A stretch of DNA of 64,000 nucleotides from Maricaulis sp017643475 (GCF_047123815.1 NZ_CP138920.1:1-64000), one strand, 5' to 3'. Positions 41,504 through 50,692 are shown, counted from the first letter of the stretch. Notes: generated from the sequence alone by a model not told the origin. A program made the numbers and translations.

Positions 41504-41799
41504 TGTCCGGTCTCCTCTTTGTCTTTTTCTTCCGTCGGGCTGCCCAGGCCAAAGGCGGCAGCAAAACCGAGAAGGGCGTCTTCGAGCACAGAAAGCTTGA
41601 TCCGATAGATCACGCTCTTTCCGTCCTTGGTGGCGTCCACAAGGTTGGCGTCCTTGAGGACTGTGAAATGCGCCGACATGGTCGGTTTGGAGACGTCGAA
41701 CTCAGCGGCCAGTTCACCAGCGGTCATCGGACGCTCCCTGAGGAGTTCCAGGACACGCCGCCTTGTGGGGTCCGAGAGGGCTTTGAATACATTGCTCAT
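41500..41799 (-). CDS. ArsR-family regulator (SdpR-like autorepressor)
   Basis: A 99-residue winged-helix repressor. The sequence FKALSDPTRRRVLELLRE, MTAGELAAEFDVSKPTMS and HFTVLKDANLV matches the SdpR-like branch of the ArsR family, which lacks metal-binding cysteines; none are present here. The start at 41799 gives the usual MxxVFKALSDP opening; an upstream ATG at 41841 is less likely. A perfect 14-base palindrome lies 8-21 bases upstream, suggesting autoregulation. It is coupled to the SdpI-like membrane protein gene by a four-base overlap. Confidence 0.85.
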   Translation of the reverse strand: MSNVFKALSDPTRRRVLELLRERPMTAGELAAEFDVSKPTMSAHFTVLKDANLVDATKDGKSVIYRIKLSVLEDALLGFAAAFGLGSPTEEKDKEETGQ

Positions 41800-41806
41800 G
41801 ATTAGA

Positions 41807-41820
41807 CGATTAGCTAATCG
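41807..41820. promoter_or_regulatory. Putative ArsR/SdpR operator palindrome
   Basis: CGATTAGCTAATCG is a perfect 14-base palindrome immediately upstream of the ArsR-family start. ArsR repressors bind short AT-centred palindromes over their own promoters, so this is the likely autoregulatory operator. Confidence 0.6.
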
Positions 41821-41935
41821 ACGAATTGAAGTCAAGAACAATTCGAAAAATATCTAACTAAGAGAATGGCCGGTATGCGGGCAGGGACGGATGACAACGC
41901 TTGATGTCCGCCGCTGCTGGGCTTATTTGCGGGGC

Positions 41936-42910
41936 ATGGCCAATCTGATCGATACGTCTTCGCGTGAATCTGCCGCGTCCGCGCGCGCCGCTCGCCACCC
42001 TGAAAAACAAAAGCGTCCGGACACCCCGGTGCTGCGGAAGCCGGACTGGATCCGGGTCAAGGCGCCGCTGGGCAAGACGTTCTCTGAGACCCAGAAAATC
42101 GTCAAGGATGGCGGCTTGGTCACGGTTTGTGAGGAAGCCGGTTGTCCGAATATCGGTGAATGCTGGGAACAGAAACACGCCACGTTCATGATCCTGGGCG
42201 ACACCTGCACGCGAGCGTGCTCGTTCTGCAATGTTAAAACGGGTCTGCCAGCCCCTGTCGATCATGATGAGGCGCGCCGTGTCGCCGATGCCGTGGCTGA
42301 GATGGGGCTCAACCATGTGGTCATCACGTCAGTGGACCGGGATGACCTGGATGATGGCGGCGGGCAGCATTTTGTCGATGTGATCAATTCCATCCGCGAG
42401 GCGGCGCCGCAGACGACGATCGAGATCCTTACACCGGACTTCCTGCGAAAGGATGGCGCCGCGGAAATGGTGATCGACGCCAGACCGGATGTGTTCAACC
42501 ACAATCTGGAAACGGTCCCGCGCCTCTATCTCTCCATCCGTCCGGGCGCGCGCTATTATCACTCGCTGCGTCTGCTGGAACGTGTAAAGGAACGCGATCC
42601 GAACCAGTTCACCAAGTCCGGCATCATGGTCGGTCTGGGTGAGACCAAGGAAGAGGTCATGCAGGTGATGGACGATATGCGTTCAGCCGGCATCGATTTC
42701 CTGACGATCGGTCAGTATCTCCAGCCGACCCGCAAACACGCAGCGGTCGAGCGGTTTGTAACGCCGGATGAGTTCAAGGCCTATGAAACCATCGCCCGCG
42801 CCAAGGGGTTCCTGATGGTGTCGGCCACGCCGCTGACACGGTCCAGCCATCACGCCGGTGATGATTTCGCCAAGCTGAAAGCCGCGCGCGAACAGGCGGT
42901 GAACCGCTAG
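41936..42910 (+). CDS. lipA: Lipoyl synthase
   Basis: A radical SAM enzyme that inserts two sulfur atoms into the octanoyl group on lipoyl domains, completing the cofactor used by PdhB, PdhC and other 2-oxoacid dehydrogenases. The 324-residue protein has the auxiliary cluster motif CEEAGCPNIGEC and the radical SAM motif CTRACSFC, plus KSGIMVGLGE and the C-terminal TRSSHHAGDDF. I prefer the ATG at 41936 (MANLIDTS), which matches the family N-terminus. An in-frame ATG at 41891 with GGGACGG before it would add 15 residues. The stop overlaps the next gene's GTG by one base. Confidence 0.96.
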   Translation: MANLIDTSSRESAASARAARHPEKQKRPDTPVLRKPDWIRVKAPLGKTFSETQKIVKDGGLVTVCEEAGCPNIGECWEQKHATFMILGDTCTRACSFCNVKTGLPAPVDHDEARRVADAVAEMGLNHVVITSVDRDDLDDGGGQHFVDVINSIREAAPQTTIEILTPDFLRKDGAAEMVIDARPDVFNHNLETVPRLYLSIRPGARYYHSLRLLERVKERDPNQFTKSGIMVGLGETKEEVMQVMDDMRSAGIDFLTIGQYLQPTRKHAAVERFVTPDEFKAYETIARAKGFLMVSATPLTRSSHHAGDDFAKLKAAREQAVNR

Positions 42911-43407
42911 TGGCGACAGTCGTCCGTGAACACCTGCGGCTCTTTCACACCGCGGACGAGCTCTTCGGGCTGGTGCTGGATGTGCGGTCCTACCCACAGT
43001 TTATCAGTCAGATCACGGCCCTTCGTGTCCTTGAAGAGAGCGAAGGTGATCTGACCGCAGAGGCGCGTGTGCGCTATAAATTCGCGGCAGAGAGTTTCAC
43101 CAGCCGCGTACGCTCCGATGCTGGCGCTCTCAGCATAGATGTAAGTTTCGTTTCCGGACCGTTTCGCACCCTGATCAATAACTGGCGTTTCCATCCGCTC
43201 AGCGACGGGTCCTGCCTGGTTGATTTCTACATTGAGGCTGAATTCAAGATTGGCATGTTGCAAATGCTGCTTGAAGCCAACAAGGCCCGGGCCGGGCATG
43301 TTCTGATCAAGCGCTTCAGCGATGAAGCGGGCCGTCGCTTCGGGCCGTCGGGCAATCCTGAGCTTGATCTAACCGAAGAAATCGACGCCCTGATCCAGCA
43401 GGCCTAG
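42910..43407 (+). CDS. COQ10/RatA-like START-domain protein
   Basis: A 165-residue polyketide-cyclase/START-domain protein of the COQ10 (RatA-like) family, thought to bind ubiquinone or a related lipid. The motifs are HTADELFGLVLDVRSYPQFI near the N-terminus, LTAEARVRYKF, GPFRTLINNWRFHPL and VDFYIEAEFK. The GTG start overlaps the lipA stop as TAGTG, so it is coupled to lipA, a common alphaproteobacterial pair. Its last 39 bases overlap the convergent pncC gene. Confidence 0.9.
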   Translation: MATVVREHLRLFHTADELFGLVLDVRSYPQFISQITALRVLEESEGDLTAEARVRYKFAAESFTSRVRSDAGALSIDVSFVSGPFRTLINNWRFHPLSDGSCLVDFYIEAEFKIGMLQMLLEANKARAGHVLIKRFSDEAGRRFGPSGNPELDLTEEIDALIQQA

Positions 43408-43869
43408 CGCAGTCAGGACGGCGCAGCGGCGGACTTCGCCACGCCCCCGGTCTCCAAAGCGTTCCACCTGTGAAATGACGGTGCGGCCACGAATTGCCAA
43501 CCCGAAGTGCACTAATCCGGCAGGCTTGTGAGCGGTGCCACCCGGTCCAGCGATACCGGTGATCGAAACCGCAATATCCGCGTTGGATTTCAGAAGGGCG
43601 CCTTCTGCCATCCGGCGCGCGACCTCACGCGATACGGCGCCATTGGCGACGATCACTCGGGCCGGAATGCCGAGCATTTCTGTCTTGGCTTCATTGGAAT
43701 AGGTCACGAATGTACGGTCGACCACATCAGAAGAGCCTTCGACATCGGTCATCAGTGCACTGACCAGCCCGCCGGTACAGCTCTCCGCTGTTGTGATCAT
43801 GACGCCTGCGGTTCGAGCCCGTGCGAGCAGGGCGTCGGCCCGAGTGATAAGTTCAGTGTCAAACATCAT
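43369..43869 (-). CDS. pncC: Nicotinamide-nucleotide amidohydrolase (CinA C-terminal family)
   Basis: Deamidates nicotinamide mononucleotide to recycle NAD. The 166-residue stand-alone CinA C-terminal domain has TTAESCTGGLVSALMTDVEGSS, VTYSNEAKTEMLGI, VSREVARRMAEGAL and SITGIAGPGG, with the catalytic Ser, Tyr and Lys region conserved. Its start lies inside the end of ispDF (11-base overlap), so the two are coupled. Its 3' end overlaps the COQ10-like gene by 39 bases, an unusually long convergent overlap. Confidence 0.92.
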   Translation of the reverse strand: MMFDTELITRADALLARARTAGVMITTAESCTGGLVSALMTDVEGSSDVVDRTFVTYSNEAKTEMLGIPARVIVANGAVSREVARRMAEGALLKSNADIAVSITGIAGPGGTAHKPAGLVHFGLAIRGRTVISQVERFGDRGRGEVRRCAVLTALGLLDQGVDFFG

Positions 43870-45007
43870 CTGGCATCCGCGCGGTTACGATAGCCTGGGC
43901 GGCAACGCCCTCCCGGCGGCCGGTAAAGCCCAGCTTCTCCGTCGTTGTTGCCTTGATATTGACACGACGCACGGCGAGGCCAAGCAATCCTGCCACCCGG
44001 GCACGCATCTCCTCACGATAGGGTCCCACCTTGGGGCGCTCGCAGATCAGCGTCACATCAGCGTTCACAAGCTCCCCGCCAGCATTTTTCAACAGCTGGC
44101 AGGCATGTTCGAGAAACCGATCGCTCGGCGCACCTTTCCATTGCGGGTCAGTCGGCGGGAAGTGCTGGCCAATATCACCTTCGCCTGCAGCGCCAAGAAT
44201 GGCGTCGGTCAGAGCATGCAGCCCGACATCAGCATCGGAATGCCCAACCAGGCCGAACTCCTGATCAAGCCGTACACCGCACAGATACATGTGATCGGAT
44301 GCTTCCAGGCGATGCACATCAAATCCCTGGCCGGTTACATAGGTCATGTCTGGTTTCCCAAGCATCGTCTTGGCGCGTTCGAAATCGGCCGGTGTGGTCA
44401 GTTTGAAATTATCCGAGCTGCCGTCAACCAGCGTGACCTTCAATCCCGCGGCGAGCGCGACTGAGGCATCGTCATGCGCCGCGCCATCACCATGTGCCTT
44501 GTAGGCGTTCATCAGTGCGCCATAGTGAAAGCCTTGCGGTGTCTGGGCGGCACGCAGTTGATCCCGGTCAACACTGGCCTGCATGACGCCATGTTCATGC
44601 GCAAGAATGGCATCGGCCAGGGGCAGAACCGGCAGGGCAGCCGGGGTGTCCTCCAGAGCCGTGATCACGGAGGATATGATTTCGTGGCTGACGAACGGCC
44701 GGGCTGCGTCATGGATGAGAATTTTATCGGGCGCCTCTGATTCCAGTGTCGCCAGACCAGCCAGCACCGAGGCTGTGCGTGTTGCACCACCCGGTACATA
44801 TCGGTGGTCACCCTGGATCGAGGCATAGAAGCCTTGGTCGGCAGGATTGATCACAACGACTATTGGGCCAATGTCCGGGTGCGCAGAAAACACCTCAAGC
44901 GTCCGTTCAAGCACGGTTTTTCCTGCCAGTTGCCGATATTGTTTGGGCACACCGCCACCGGCGCGTTCTCCCCGTCCGGCAGCGACCAGAATGGCGGCAG
45001 TTTTCAT
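43859..45007 (-). CDS. ispDF: Bifunctional IspD/IspF enzyme of the MEP isoprenoid pathway
   Basis: A fusion of 2-C-methyl-D-erythritol 4-phosphate cytidylyltransferase and 2,4-cyclodiphosphate synthase. The 382-residue protein has IspD at 1-225 (AAILVAAGRGERAGGGVPKQY, ILIHDAARPFV) and IspF at about 226-382 (GQGFDVHRLE zinc motif, GHSDADVGLHALTDAILGA, NIKATTTEKLGFTGR). The fusion is typical of alphaproteobacteria. I start at 45007, which gives MKTAAILVAAG. It is divergent from dusB. Confidence 0.96.
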   Translation of the reverse strand: MKTAAILVAAGRGERAGGGVPKQYRQLAGKTVLERTLEVFSAHPDIGPIVVVINPADQGFYASIQGDHRYVPGGATRTASVLAGLATLESEAPDKILIHDAARPFVSHEIISSVITALEDTPAALPVLPLADAILAHEHGVMQASVDRDQLRAAQTPQGFHYGALMNAYKAHGDGAAHDDASVALAAGLKVTLVDGSSDNFKLTTPADFERAKTMLGKPDMTYVTGQGFDVHRLEASDHMYLCGVRLDQEFGLVGHSDADVGLHALTDAILGAAGEGDIGQHFPPTDPQWKGAPSDRFLEHACQLLKNAGGELVNADVTLICERPKVGPYREEMRARVAGLLGLAVRRVNIKATTTEKLGFTGRREGVAAQAIVTARMPDDV

Positions 45008-45089
45008 GTGACAGTCCCGTGCATTGCCGCAGTGCAGCAAAATCGTTAGCGTTATCGCGACGCGAGCGCGAAAGAGGCTGTCACCTAAC

Positions 45090-46085
45090 ATGAGCTTTTC
45101 AGTCGGCAAACATGTGATCGACGTGCCAGCAATCCTGGCTCCGATGTCCGGCGTGACGGATCTGCCTTTCCGTCGTCAGGCCCAGGCTTTTGGTGCAGGA
45201 GCCGTCGTGTCTGAAATGGTGGCTAGCGACGCCCTGGCCGCCGGTCGCCGTGACATGGTGCGCAAGGCGGCCAGCGATGCCAGTCTAAATCCACGCATCA
45301 TCCAGCTTGCAGGTCGAGAAGCCCACTGGATGGCGGAAGGTGCGAAGATCGCTGAAGACGCAGGCGCTGATATCGTTGACATCAACATGGGCTGTCCTGC
45401 GCGCCAGGTGACGAAAGGATTGTCTGGCTCGGCCCTGATGCGTGATCTCGATCATGCGATGACCCTCATTGAGGCGACGGTGACGGCCACAACCTTGCCG
45501 GTGACATTGAAAATGCGTCTAGGATGGGACCATGCCAGCCTGAATGCAGCCGAGTTGGCCCTGCGCGCGCAAAATGCCGGGATCCAGCTGGTTACGGTGC
45601 ACGGCCGTACTCGCCAGCAATTCTACAAGGGTGAAGCGGATTGGGCGGCTGTTCGGCCGGTGCGTGACGCGATTGATATTCCGCTGGTCGTCAACGGTGA
45701 TATCTGTTCACTGCACGACGCTCGTGAAGCTATGAAGCAATCCGGTGCCGACGCTGTGATGATCGGACGGGCGGCCCAGGGTCTGCCTTGGCTGGTTGGG
45801 CAGGTCGGTGCTGAAATGCTGGGAAGGCCTCTTGCGGTAAGCTGGGACGAGAAATGTTCCGCGCTGAGTGAACAGTTCCGGGAGGCGCTAGATTTCTATG
45901 GCGAAGCGCTGGGTATTCGCATGATGCGCAAACATTTCTCTTCCTTTGTTGATGTCGAACATCGTCGCGCTGCCGAAGATTCACGTCGAGCCCTCAAGAA
46001 CATTCTGTGCCAAAGCGTCGACCCGGCAGAAGTCGCGGCGTGTCTTGCAGGGCTTGAAGAGCCGGAGCAGGCCGTGGCCGCATGA
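45090..46085 (+). CDS. dusB: tRNA-dihydrouridine synthase (DusB/NifR3 type)
   Basis: An FMN enzyme that reduces uridine to dihydrouridine in tRNA D-loops. The 331-residue protein has LAPMSGVTDLPFRR, the catalytic Cys102 in INMGCPARQVTKGLSG, MRLGWDHAS, VHGRTRQQFYKG and MIGRAAQGLPWL. It stands first in the ntr operon, a place this gene (historically nifR3) holds in many alphaproteobacteria. I start at 45090; the frame is open upstream but the extra residues are not family-like. Its stop overlaps the ntrB start (ATGA). Confidence 0.96.
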   Translation: MSFSVGKHVIDVPAILAPMSGVTDLPFRRQAQAFGAGAVVSEMVASDALAAGRRDMVRKAASDASLNPRIIQLAGREAHWMAEGAKIAEDAGADIVDINMGCPARQVTKGLSGSALMRDLDHAMTLIEATVTATTLPVTLKMRLGWDHASLNAAELALRAQNAGIQLVTVHGRTRQQFYKGEADWAAVRPVRDAIDIPLVVNGDICSLHDAREAMKQSGADAVMIGRAAQGLPWLVGQVGAEMLGRPLAVSWDEKCSALSEQFREALDFYGEALGIRMMRKHFSSFVDVEHRRAAEDSRRALKNILCQSVDPAEVAACLAGLEEPEQAVAA

Positions 46086-47116
46086 CCCAGCACACGCTCG
46101 ATCATCCTGCCCAGCTAGCCGCCGAGGTCTTGCCCTTTCCGCTGATCGTCTTTGATGATCTCAAGCGCGTGCTCTGGCTGAACACGGCGGGACAGGAATG
46201 GTTGGGAGTCTCCTCCAGGAAACTCTCCAAGCGTGGTCTGGACGCAATTCACCCCGCCTACTCACGTATCGCGGACCCTGTTTTCCAGGCTATTGATACC
46301 GGGCAGTCGGTGATCCTCCGCGAAGTGGAGATTGCCGGCGCCCAGTATGATCTGAGTGCGAGTTATGATCACGACGTCGGCGCGACAACTTTATGCGTTC
46401 TTCCCGCTCCCGCTCCGCGCCGCCAGGAACACCAGGCCGCACTGGGTTTTGGCAAGATGCTGGCCCATGAGCTTAAAAATCCGCTGGCGAGTATCCGAGG
46501 CGCAGCGCAATTGCTTGAACCGAGTGTGTCCGGTGAGGATCGCGATCTTCCCCAGACCATCATCGAGGACGTTGACCGCATCACCAGCCTTGCCAATCGC
46601 TGGAGCAGTATCGGGGATGTTGAGCTGCAGGCAGACGAACCGGTCAATCTGAACCGTGTCTGTGTCGAGGCTTTCGAGCGATTGGCGCGTTCCAGCAGTC
46701 TGGCTGACGACCTGATCATCGAGCAGTTCGATCCGTCTCTGCCCCAGGGGCGCGGTGATGTTCTCCTGCTGCAGCAGGTCGTTCTCAATCTATTGCAGAA
46801 TGCACTGGACGCCCTGGAAGATACGGACAGGCCGCGGATACGTGTCGAGACCTATTACGACGCGCTTGACCGAGGCGCGGACGGTTCGAGACCGGCGCCT
46901 TTGGTGATCGCCGTACGCGACAACGGGCCGGGCGTGTCCGCGGAACTGCGAGGGTCGCTGTTCACTCCCTTTGTGACGACAAAGCCCGCGGGTGAGGGGC
47001 TCGGACTCTCCTTCTGCGCCCGTATTGCCCAATTGCATGGTGGGCGATTGGATTATGAATCAACGCCCAGTGCCACATCCTTCTACCTGAAACTTCCAGC
47101 TGATCGCCGAGGATAA
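46082..47116 (+). CDS. ntrB: Nitrogen regulation sensor kinase NtrB
   Basis: Phosphorylates NtrC in response to nitrogen status through PII binding. The 344-residue cytoplasmic kinase has a PAS domain (about 15-110), the phosphoacceptor His129 in MLAHELKNPLASIRGAAQLL, and a catalytic domain with VLLNLLQNALDAL (N box), RDNGPGVS (G1) and GEGLGLSFCARI (G2). There are no membrane segments, as expected. It overlaps dusB by four bases and ends one base before ntrC. Confidence 0.95.
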   Translation: MTQHTLDHPAQLAAEVLPFPLIVFDDLKRVLWLNTAGQEWLGVSSRKLSKRGLDAIHPAYSRIADPVFQAIDTGQSVILREVEIAGAQYDLSASYDHDVGATTLCVLPAPAPRRQEHQAALGFGKMLAHELKNPLASIRGAAQLLEPSVSGEDRDLPQTIIEDVDRITSLANRWSSIGDVELQADEPVNLNRVCVEAFERLARSSSLADDLIIEQFDPSLPQGRGDVLLLQQVVLNLLQNALDALEDTDRPRIRVETYYDALDRGADGSRPAPLVIAVRDNGPGVSAELRGSLFTPFVTTKPAGEGLGLSFCARIAQLHGGRLDYESTPSATSFYLKLPADRRG

Positions 47117-47117
47117 G

Positions 47118-48371
47118 ATGCCAGCCAAGATCATCCTGCTCGAAGATGACGAAAGCCTGCGCAAGATCGTGGCGCGCAGCCTGTCCTCCACAGGTCATGA
47201 AGTGCGGGCGACCGGTTCGATCGAGACAGCGCGCGGCTGGTTACAGGATGGCGGTGTCGATCTCTTGCTGACCGATGTGCTGCTGGATGGTGTGAATGTG
47301 TTTGAACACCTGCCCATGCTCAAGCGCCTGGCGCCGAGCATGCCCGTTATCGCGATGAGCGCGCAGACCACGGCGAAAACCGCAATCGGTGCTTCCAAGG
47401 TGGGGGTGTTTGACTATCTCCCAAAACCTTTCGACCTGGAGGTGTTGCGCGACACGGTGGCCGGTGCGCTAAAGAAGTCGAGCAAGTCACTCCGGCCTCG
47501 GGAGCGCCAGACCGAAGCGGGGCTGGCCGGCCGCTCTTCAGAGATGCAGCCGAGCTTCAAGGCCATCGGCATGGCGGCGCGCAGCCGGGCCAATGTTCTC
47601 ATTTCGGGGGAAGCCGGGACAGGTAAACGCACCGCAGCAGAAACGCTCTTTGATGCGCGCGGGATTGCCCGGGGCGAGGTGCGTGTTCTGACGCCTTCGC
47701 ATGCTCCGAAGGAGATTTTCGAGGCCTGTCAGACCGCGTCCCACCATCTCTGGCTTCGGCTTGATGAGTGGGATGAACGCCAGCTGGGCGCAGGGCTTGA
47801 TGGGCTCGATACCGGGCAGGCGCTGGTCGTGGCGACGTATACGCCTGGCCAGACTGAGCTAAGCGGACGCCTGCAGGCACGTCTCGGCGAAAGCCGTGTG
47901 GATCTGCCGCCTTTGAGACAGCGCCGAGACGATATTCCCGCATTGTGCCAGGCTTTTCTGGCTGAATTTGCTCGCCGCGACGGGCGCGAGCCCCTGGTCC
48001 TGCCAGCACCCATCATCGAACAACTGCAAGGCCATGACTGGCCGGGCAATTCAGCCCAGTTGCGGGCCGTTCTCTCGCGGCTCTCCGTGGCCTGCCAGTC
48101 CGGCAGCCTCTCCGTTGAGAGTGTCACGGAGGAACTCTCCCGCGCAGATCGTGACACGCCATCTCGTGCCGAAGGGGACCCGTTCGCTGCAGTCGCGCGC
48201 TTCATGAACACCAATGGCATCAGTCGGCAGGACGGTGTCGACCTGCTCGACAAGGCACTCATCCTGCAGGCACTGGAAGTCGAGAGTGGTAATCAGTCCC
48301 GCGCCGCTGCCCGGATAGGCGTCAATCGCAACACACTGGCGCGGCGGATGGCCGAGCTCGGCCTGCGCTAA
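47118..48371 (+). CDS. ntrC: NtrC-family nitrogen regulator with degenerate AAA+ domain lacking GAFTGA
   Basis: A response regulator of 417 residues. The receiver is normal (acidic pair near residue 10, phosphoacceptor Asp53 in LLTDVLLDG, Lys103). The AAA+ domain keeps a Walker A (GEAGTGKR, 164-171) and the late WPGNSAQLRAVL. About 50 residues are missing or replaced after Walker A, including the GAFTGA loop that contacts sigma-54, and the Walker B is weak (LWLRLDEW). The Fis-type HTH is intact (about 379-414). Such a protein probably cannot remodel sigma-54 holoenzyme; Rhodobacter capsulatus NtrC is an established sigma-70-dependent precedent. Confidence 0.93.
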   Translation: MPAKIILLEDDESLRKIVARSLSSTGHEVRATGSIETARGWLQDGGVDLLLTDVLLDGVNVFEHLPMLKRLAPSMPVIAMSAQTTAKTAIGASKVGVFDYLPKPFDLEVLRDTVAGALKKSSKSLRPRERQTEAGLAGRSSEMQPSFKAIGMAARSRANVLISGEAGTGKRTAAETLFDARGIARGEVRVLTPSHAPKEIFEACQTASHHLWLRLDEWDERQLGAGLDGLDTGQALVVATYTPGQTELSGRLQARLGESRVDLPPLRQRRDDIPALCQAFLAEFARRDGREPLVLPAPIIEQLQGHDWPGNSAQLRAVLSRLSVACQSGSLSVESVTEELSRADRDTPSRAEGDPFAAVARFMNTNGISRQDGVDLLDKALILQALEVESGNQSRAAARIGVNRNTLARRMAELGLR

Positions 48372-48451
48372 CCATGTGGCAGCACGAACACGAGTGTTGA
48401 TTTCGAGCAACATCGGCGTAAAGATGCGTGTTTTAAAGCTCAGGGTTGCCC

Positions 48452-50689
48452 GTGTCAGATTCTGAATCTGTCAATATGATCAAGAATATTTCGCCACGTT
48501 CGGCGGCGCTGTTCGGTCTTGGTTTTGTTGTTGCGACAACAGTCCTCGTTGTCGTCGCCGTTGCCATTCTGGGTGATATCTATGCGATTGAGCCGGGCGA
48601 TCCGCTTGCGCTGGCGATCCTTTCCGCCAATGCAGTCTTGATCCTGGGGCTGGCACTTGTGGTCTTTGTGCGAGTGCGTCGCCGCATGCGAGGCCGTCGT
48701 TTCGGTGAGCCCGCACCCCGTCTGCACCTACGTTTTGTCGGTCTGTTTTCAATCGCGGCGGCCGCGCCAGCCATCTTCGCCGCAATCTTTCTGGGCGCGG
48801 TCCTGACGCGTGGTGTGGAATACTGGTTTGGAGAGCGGGTAACAGCCTTTGTAAACACAGCGTCCCAGACGGCTGAAGAAGTCTATTACCAGGAAGCGCG
48901 CATTACCCAGTCGCGCTTGCAGGCACTGGCGACCGCTGTGGAGAGCGAAAGAGCAGCGCAGCAATTCGTCTCCAGTCGCATCCAGTTCAACACAGTTTTC
49001 GCCAACGCCGTTGCACAGTCGCGGCTGGCTGCGGCCTACATCATTGATGAGCGCGGCACGCGTCTGGCTGAAGTGGAGTTCAGGCCGGGCGAGGTTTACG
49101 TCCCTCCGACCCAGAATCTCTATGAACTCGCGGATGCGGGCGATTTGGGTGTATCGGGGCCGAATTTTGCAGCGGCGGCCAATCTTCCCAGCAGCGCTGA
49201 AGGCATGCGCATGTTGCACAAGTTGGAAGGGTATGAAGGCGCTTATCTTTATGTTGTTCGAGAACTGGACATGTCGCTTTGGCGGGACATTCTCGAAGCC
49301 TCGAGTTCCCTGCGCGCCGTGCGCGAGCGCGAAGCGGAATCGCGTGCGGTTTTCTTCATGCTCTACGCTGAAGTTGTGGCGCTGATCATTATCGGCTCGA
49401 TCTGGCTGGCCTTGTCTGCAGCGACCCGCGTGGTGACGCCGATTTCGCGCCTGGTCTACGCCGCCGAATGTGTCAGGCGAGGCGATCTTGATACCCGGGT
49501 CCAGATGGGGCGTGAGGATGATGAAATTGCTGCTCTGGGCCGTGCCTTTAACCGAATGACCCGCCAGTTGCGCAGCCAGCGCCGCGAACTCATAGAATCC
49601 CATGCAGAGTCCGAACAGCGCCGCGCCTTTACCGAAGCCGTTCTTGCCGGCGTTAGCGCCGGGGTGATGGGCGTGGACAGCCAGGACCGGATTACCCTGG
49701 TCAATCGATCCGCCGTCGGCCTGCTGAGCCCGGGCACGGATGATCTGATCGGGATCAATGTTGAATCAGTATCGCCGGAACTTTTCGAGATCATTCAGGA
49801 GGCACGACGTCGCCCCGGCCTAATCGCAGAGGCCCAGATTGATATCGGAGCGGAGGATGACCAGGTGCGCAGCCTGTCCGTCCGGGCGGCGATGGACGAA
49901 GAGGCTGGCCTTATCGTCACCTTCGACGATGTGACCCGTCTGGTCGCGGCCCAGCGCAACGCTGCCTGGCGCGATGTCGCACGACGCATTGCACACGAGA
50001 TCAAGAACCCGCTGACCCCGATCCAGCTGTCTGCGGAACGTATCAAGCGGAAATATCGCAAGGAGATCCAGACGGATGTCGAGATCTTCGACCGGTGTAC
50101 CGACACGATCGTTCGACAAGTCAGCGATATCGGCCGAATGGTCGACGAATTCTCTTCATTCGCGCGAATGCCACAGCCCAATATCGAGCCTGTGGAGATG
50201 CGGGAAATGACGCAAGCCGCTGTGTTCGCTCAACGGGTCGCGTCACCCAATCTGGACGTCGTTTTCGAGGCGTCCGACGACAAGATTCTCGCGCTGTGTG
50301 ATGCGCGGCTGTCCAGCCAGGCCCTTGCCAATATCCTCAAGAATGCCGCGGAGAGTGTCTCTTCTCGTATGGAGAGTGAACTTGGCGGCGCTAAAACTGG
50401 CATCATCAAGGCAGACCTTCGCGCCGAACACGGTTATGCGGTGATCGAAGTGCAAGACAATGGTCTGGGCTGGCCGGTTTCGAACCGGGAACGCCTGACC
50501 GAACCCTATATGACAACGCGCGAGAAAGGCACCGGTCTCGGCCTTGCCATCGTCAAGCGTGTCATGGAGGACCACAAGGGACGTCTTGAACTGGACGTGC
50601 CTGCGGAAGGTCATGGGGCTGTTGTCAGACTGGTTTTCCCGCTCGCGGGAGAGAGTGAAACCGTGCTTGAAAACGCACAGGAGGCTTGA
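48452..50689 (+). CDS. ntrY: Membrane sensor kinase NtrY
   Basis: A 745-residue histidine kinase paired with NtrX. The N-terminus has two membrane segments, a third near 95, a large periplasmic domain, and another segment near 305-325. A HAMP domain (VTPISRLVYAAECVRRGDLDTRV), a PAS domain and the kinase core follow, with His515 in ARRIAHEIKNPLTPIQLSAERI, ILKNAAESV, DNGLGWP and GTGLGLAIVKRV. I choose the GTG at 48452 after AGGG; TTG at 48446 and ATG at 48476 are alternatives. NtrY/NtrX have been tied to nitrogen and redox control in alphaproteobacteria. Confidence 0.95.
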   Translation: MSDSESVNMIKNISPRSAALFGLGFVVATTVLVVVAVAILGDIYAIEPGDPLALAILSANAVLILGLALVVFVRVRRRMRGRRFGEPAPRLHLRFVGLFSIAAAAPAIFAAIFLGAVLTRGVEYWFGERVTAFVNTASQTAEEVYYQEARITQSRLQALATAVESERAAQQFVSSRIQFNTVFANAVAQSRLAAAYIIDERGTRLAEVEFRPGEVYVPPTQNLYELADAGDLGVSGPNFAAAANLPSSAEGMRMLHKLEGYEGAYLYVVRELDMSLWRDILEASSSLRAVREREAESRAVFFMLYAEVVALIIIGSIWLALSAATRVVTPISRLVYAAECVRRGDLDTRVQMGREDDEIAALGRAFNRMTRQLRSQRRELIESHAESEQRRAFTEAVLAGVSAGVMGVDSQDRITLVNRSAVGLLSPGTDDLIGINVESVSPELFEIIQEARRRPGLIAEAQIDIGAEDDQVRSLSVRAAMDEEAGLIVTFDDVTRLVAAQRNAAWRDVARRIAHEIKNPLTPIQLSAERIKRKYRKEIQTDVEIFDRCTDTIVRQVSDIGRMVDEFSSFARMPQPNIEPVEMREMTQAAVFAQRVASPNLDVVFEASDDKILALCDARLSSQALANILKNAAESVSSRMESELGGAKTGIIKADLRAEHGYAVIEVQDNGLGWPVSNRERLTEPYMTTREKGTGLGLAIVKRVMEDHKGRLELDVPAEGHGAVVRLVFPLAGESETVLENAQEA

Positions 50690-50692
50690 TTC

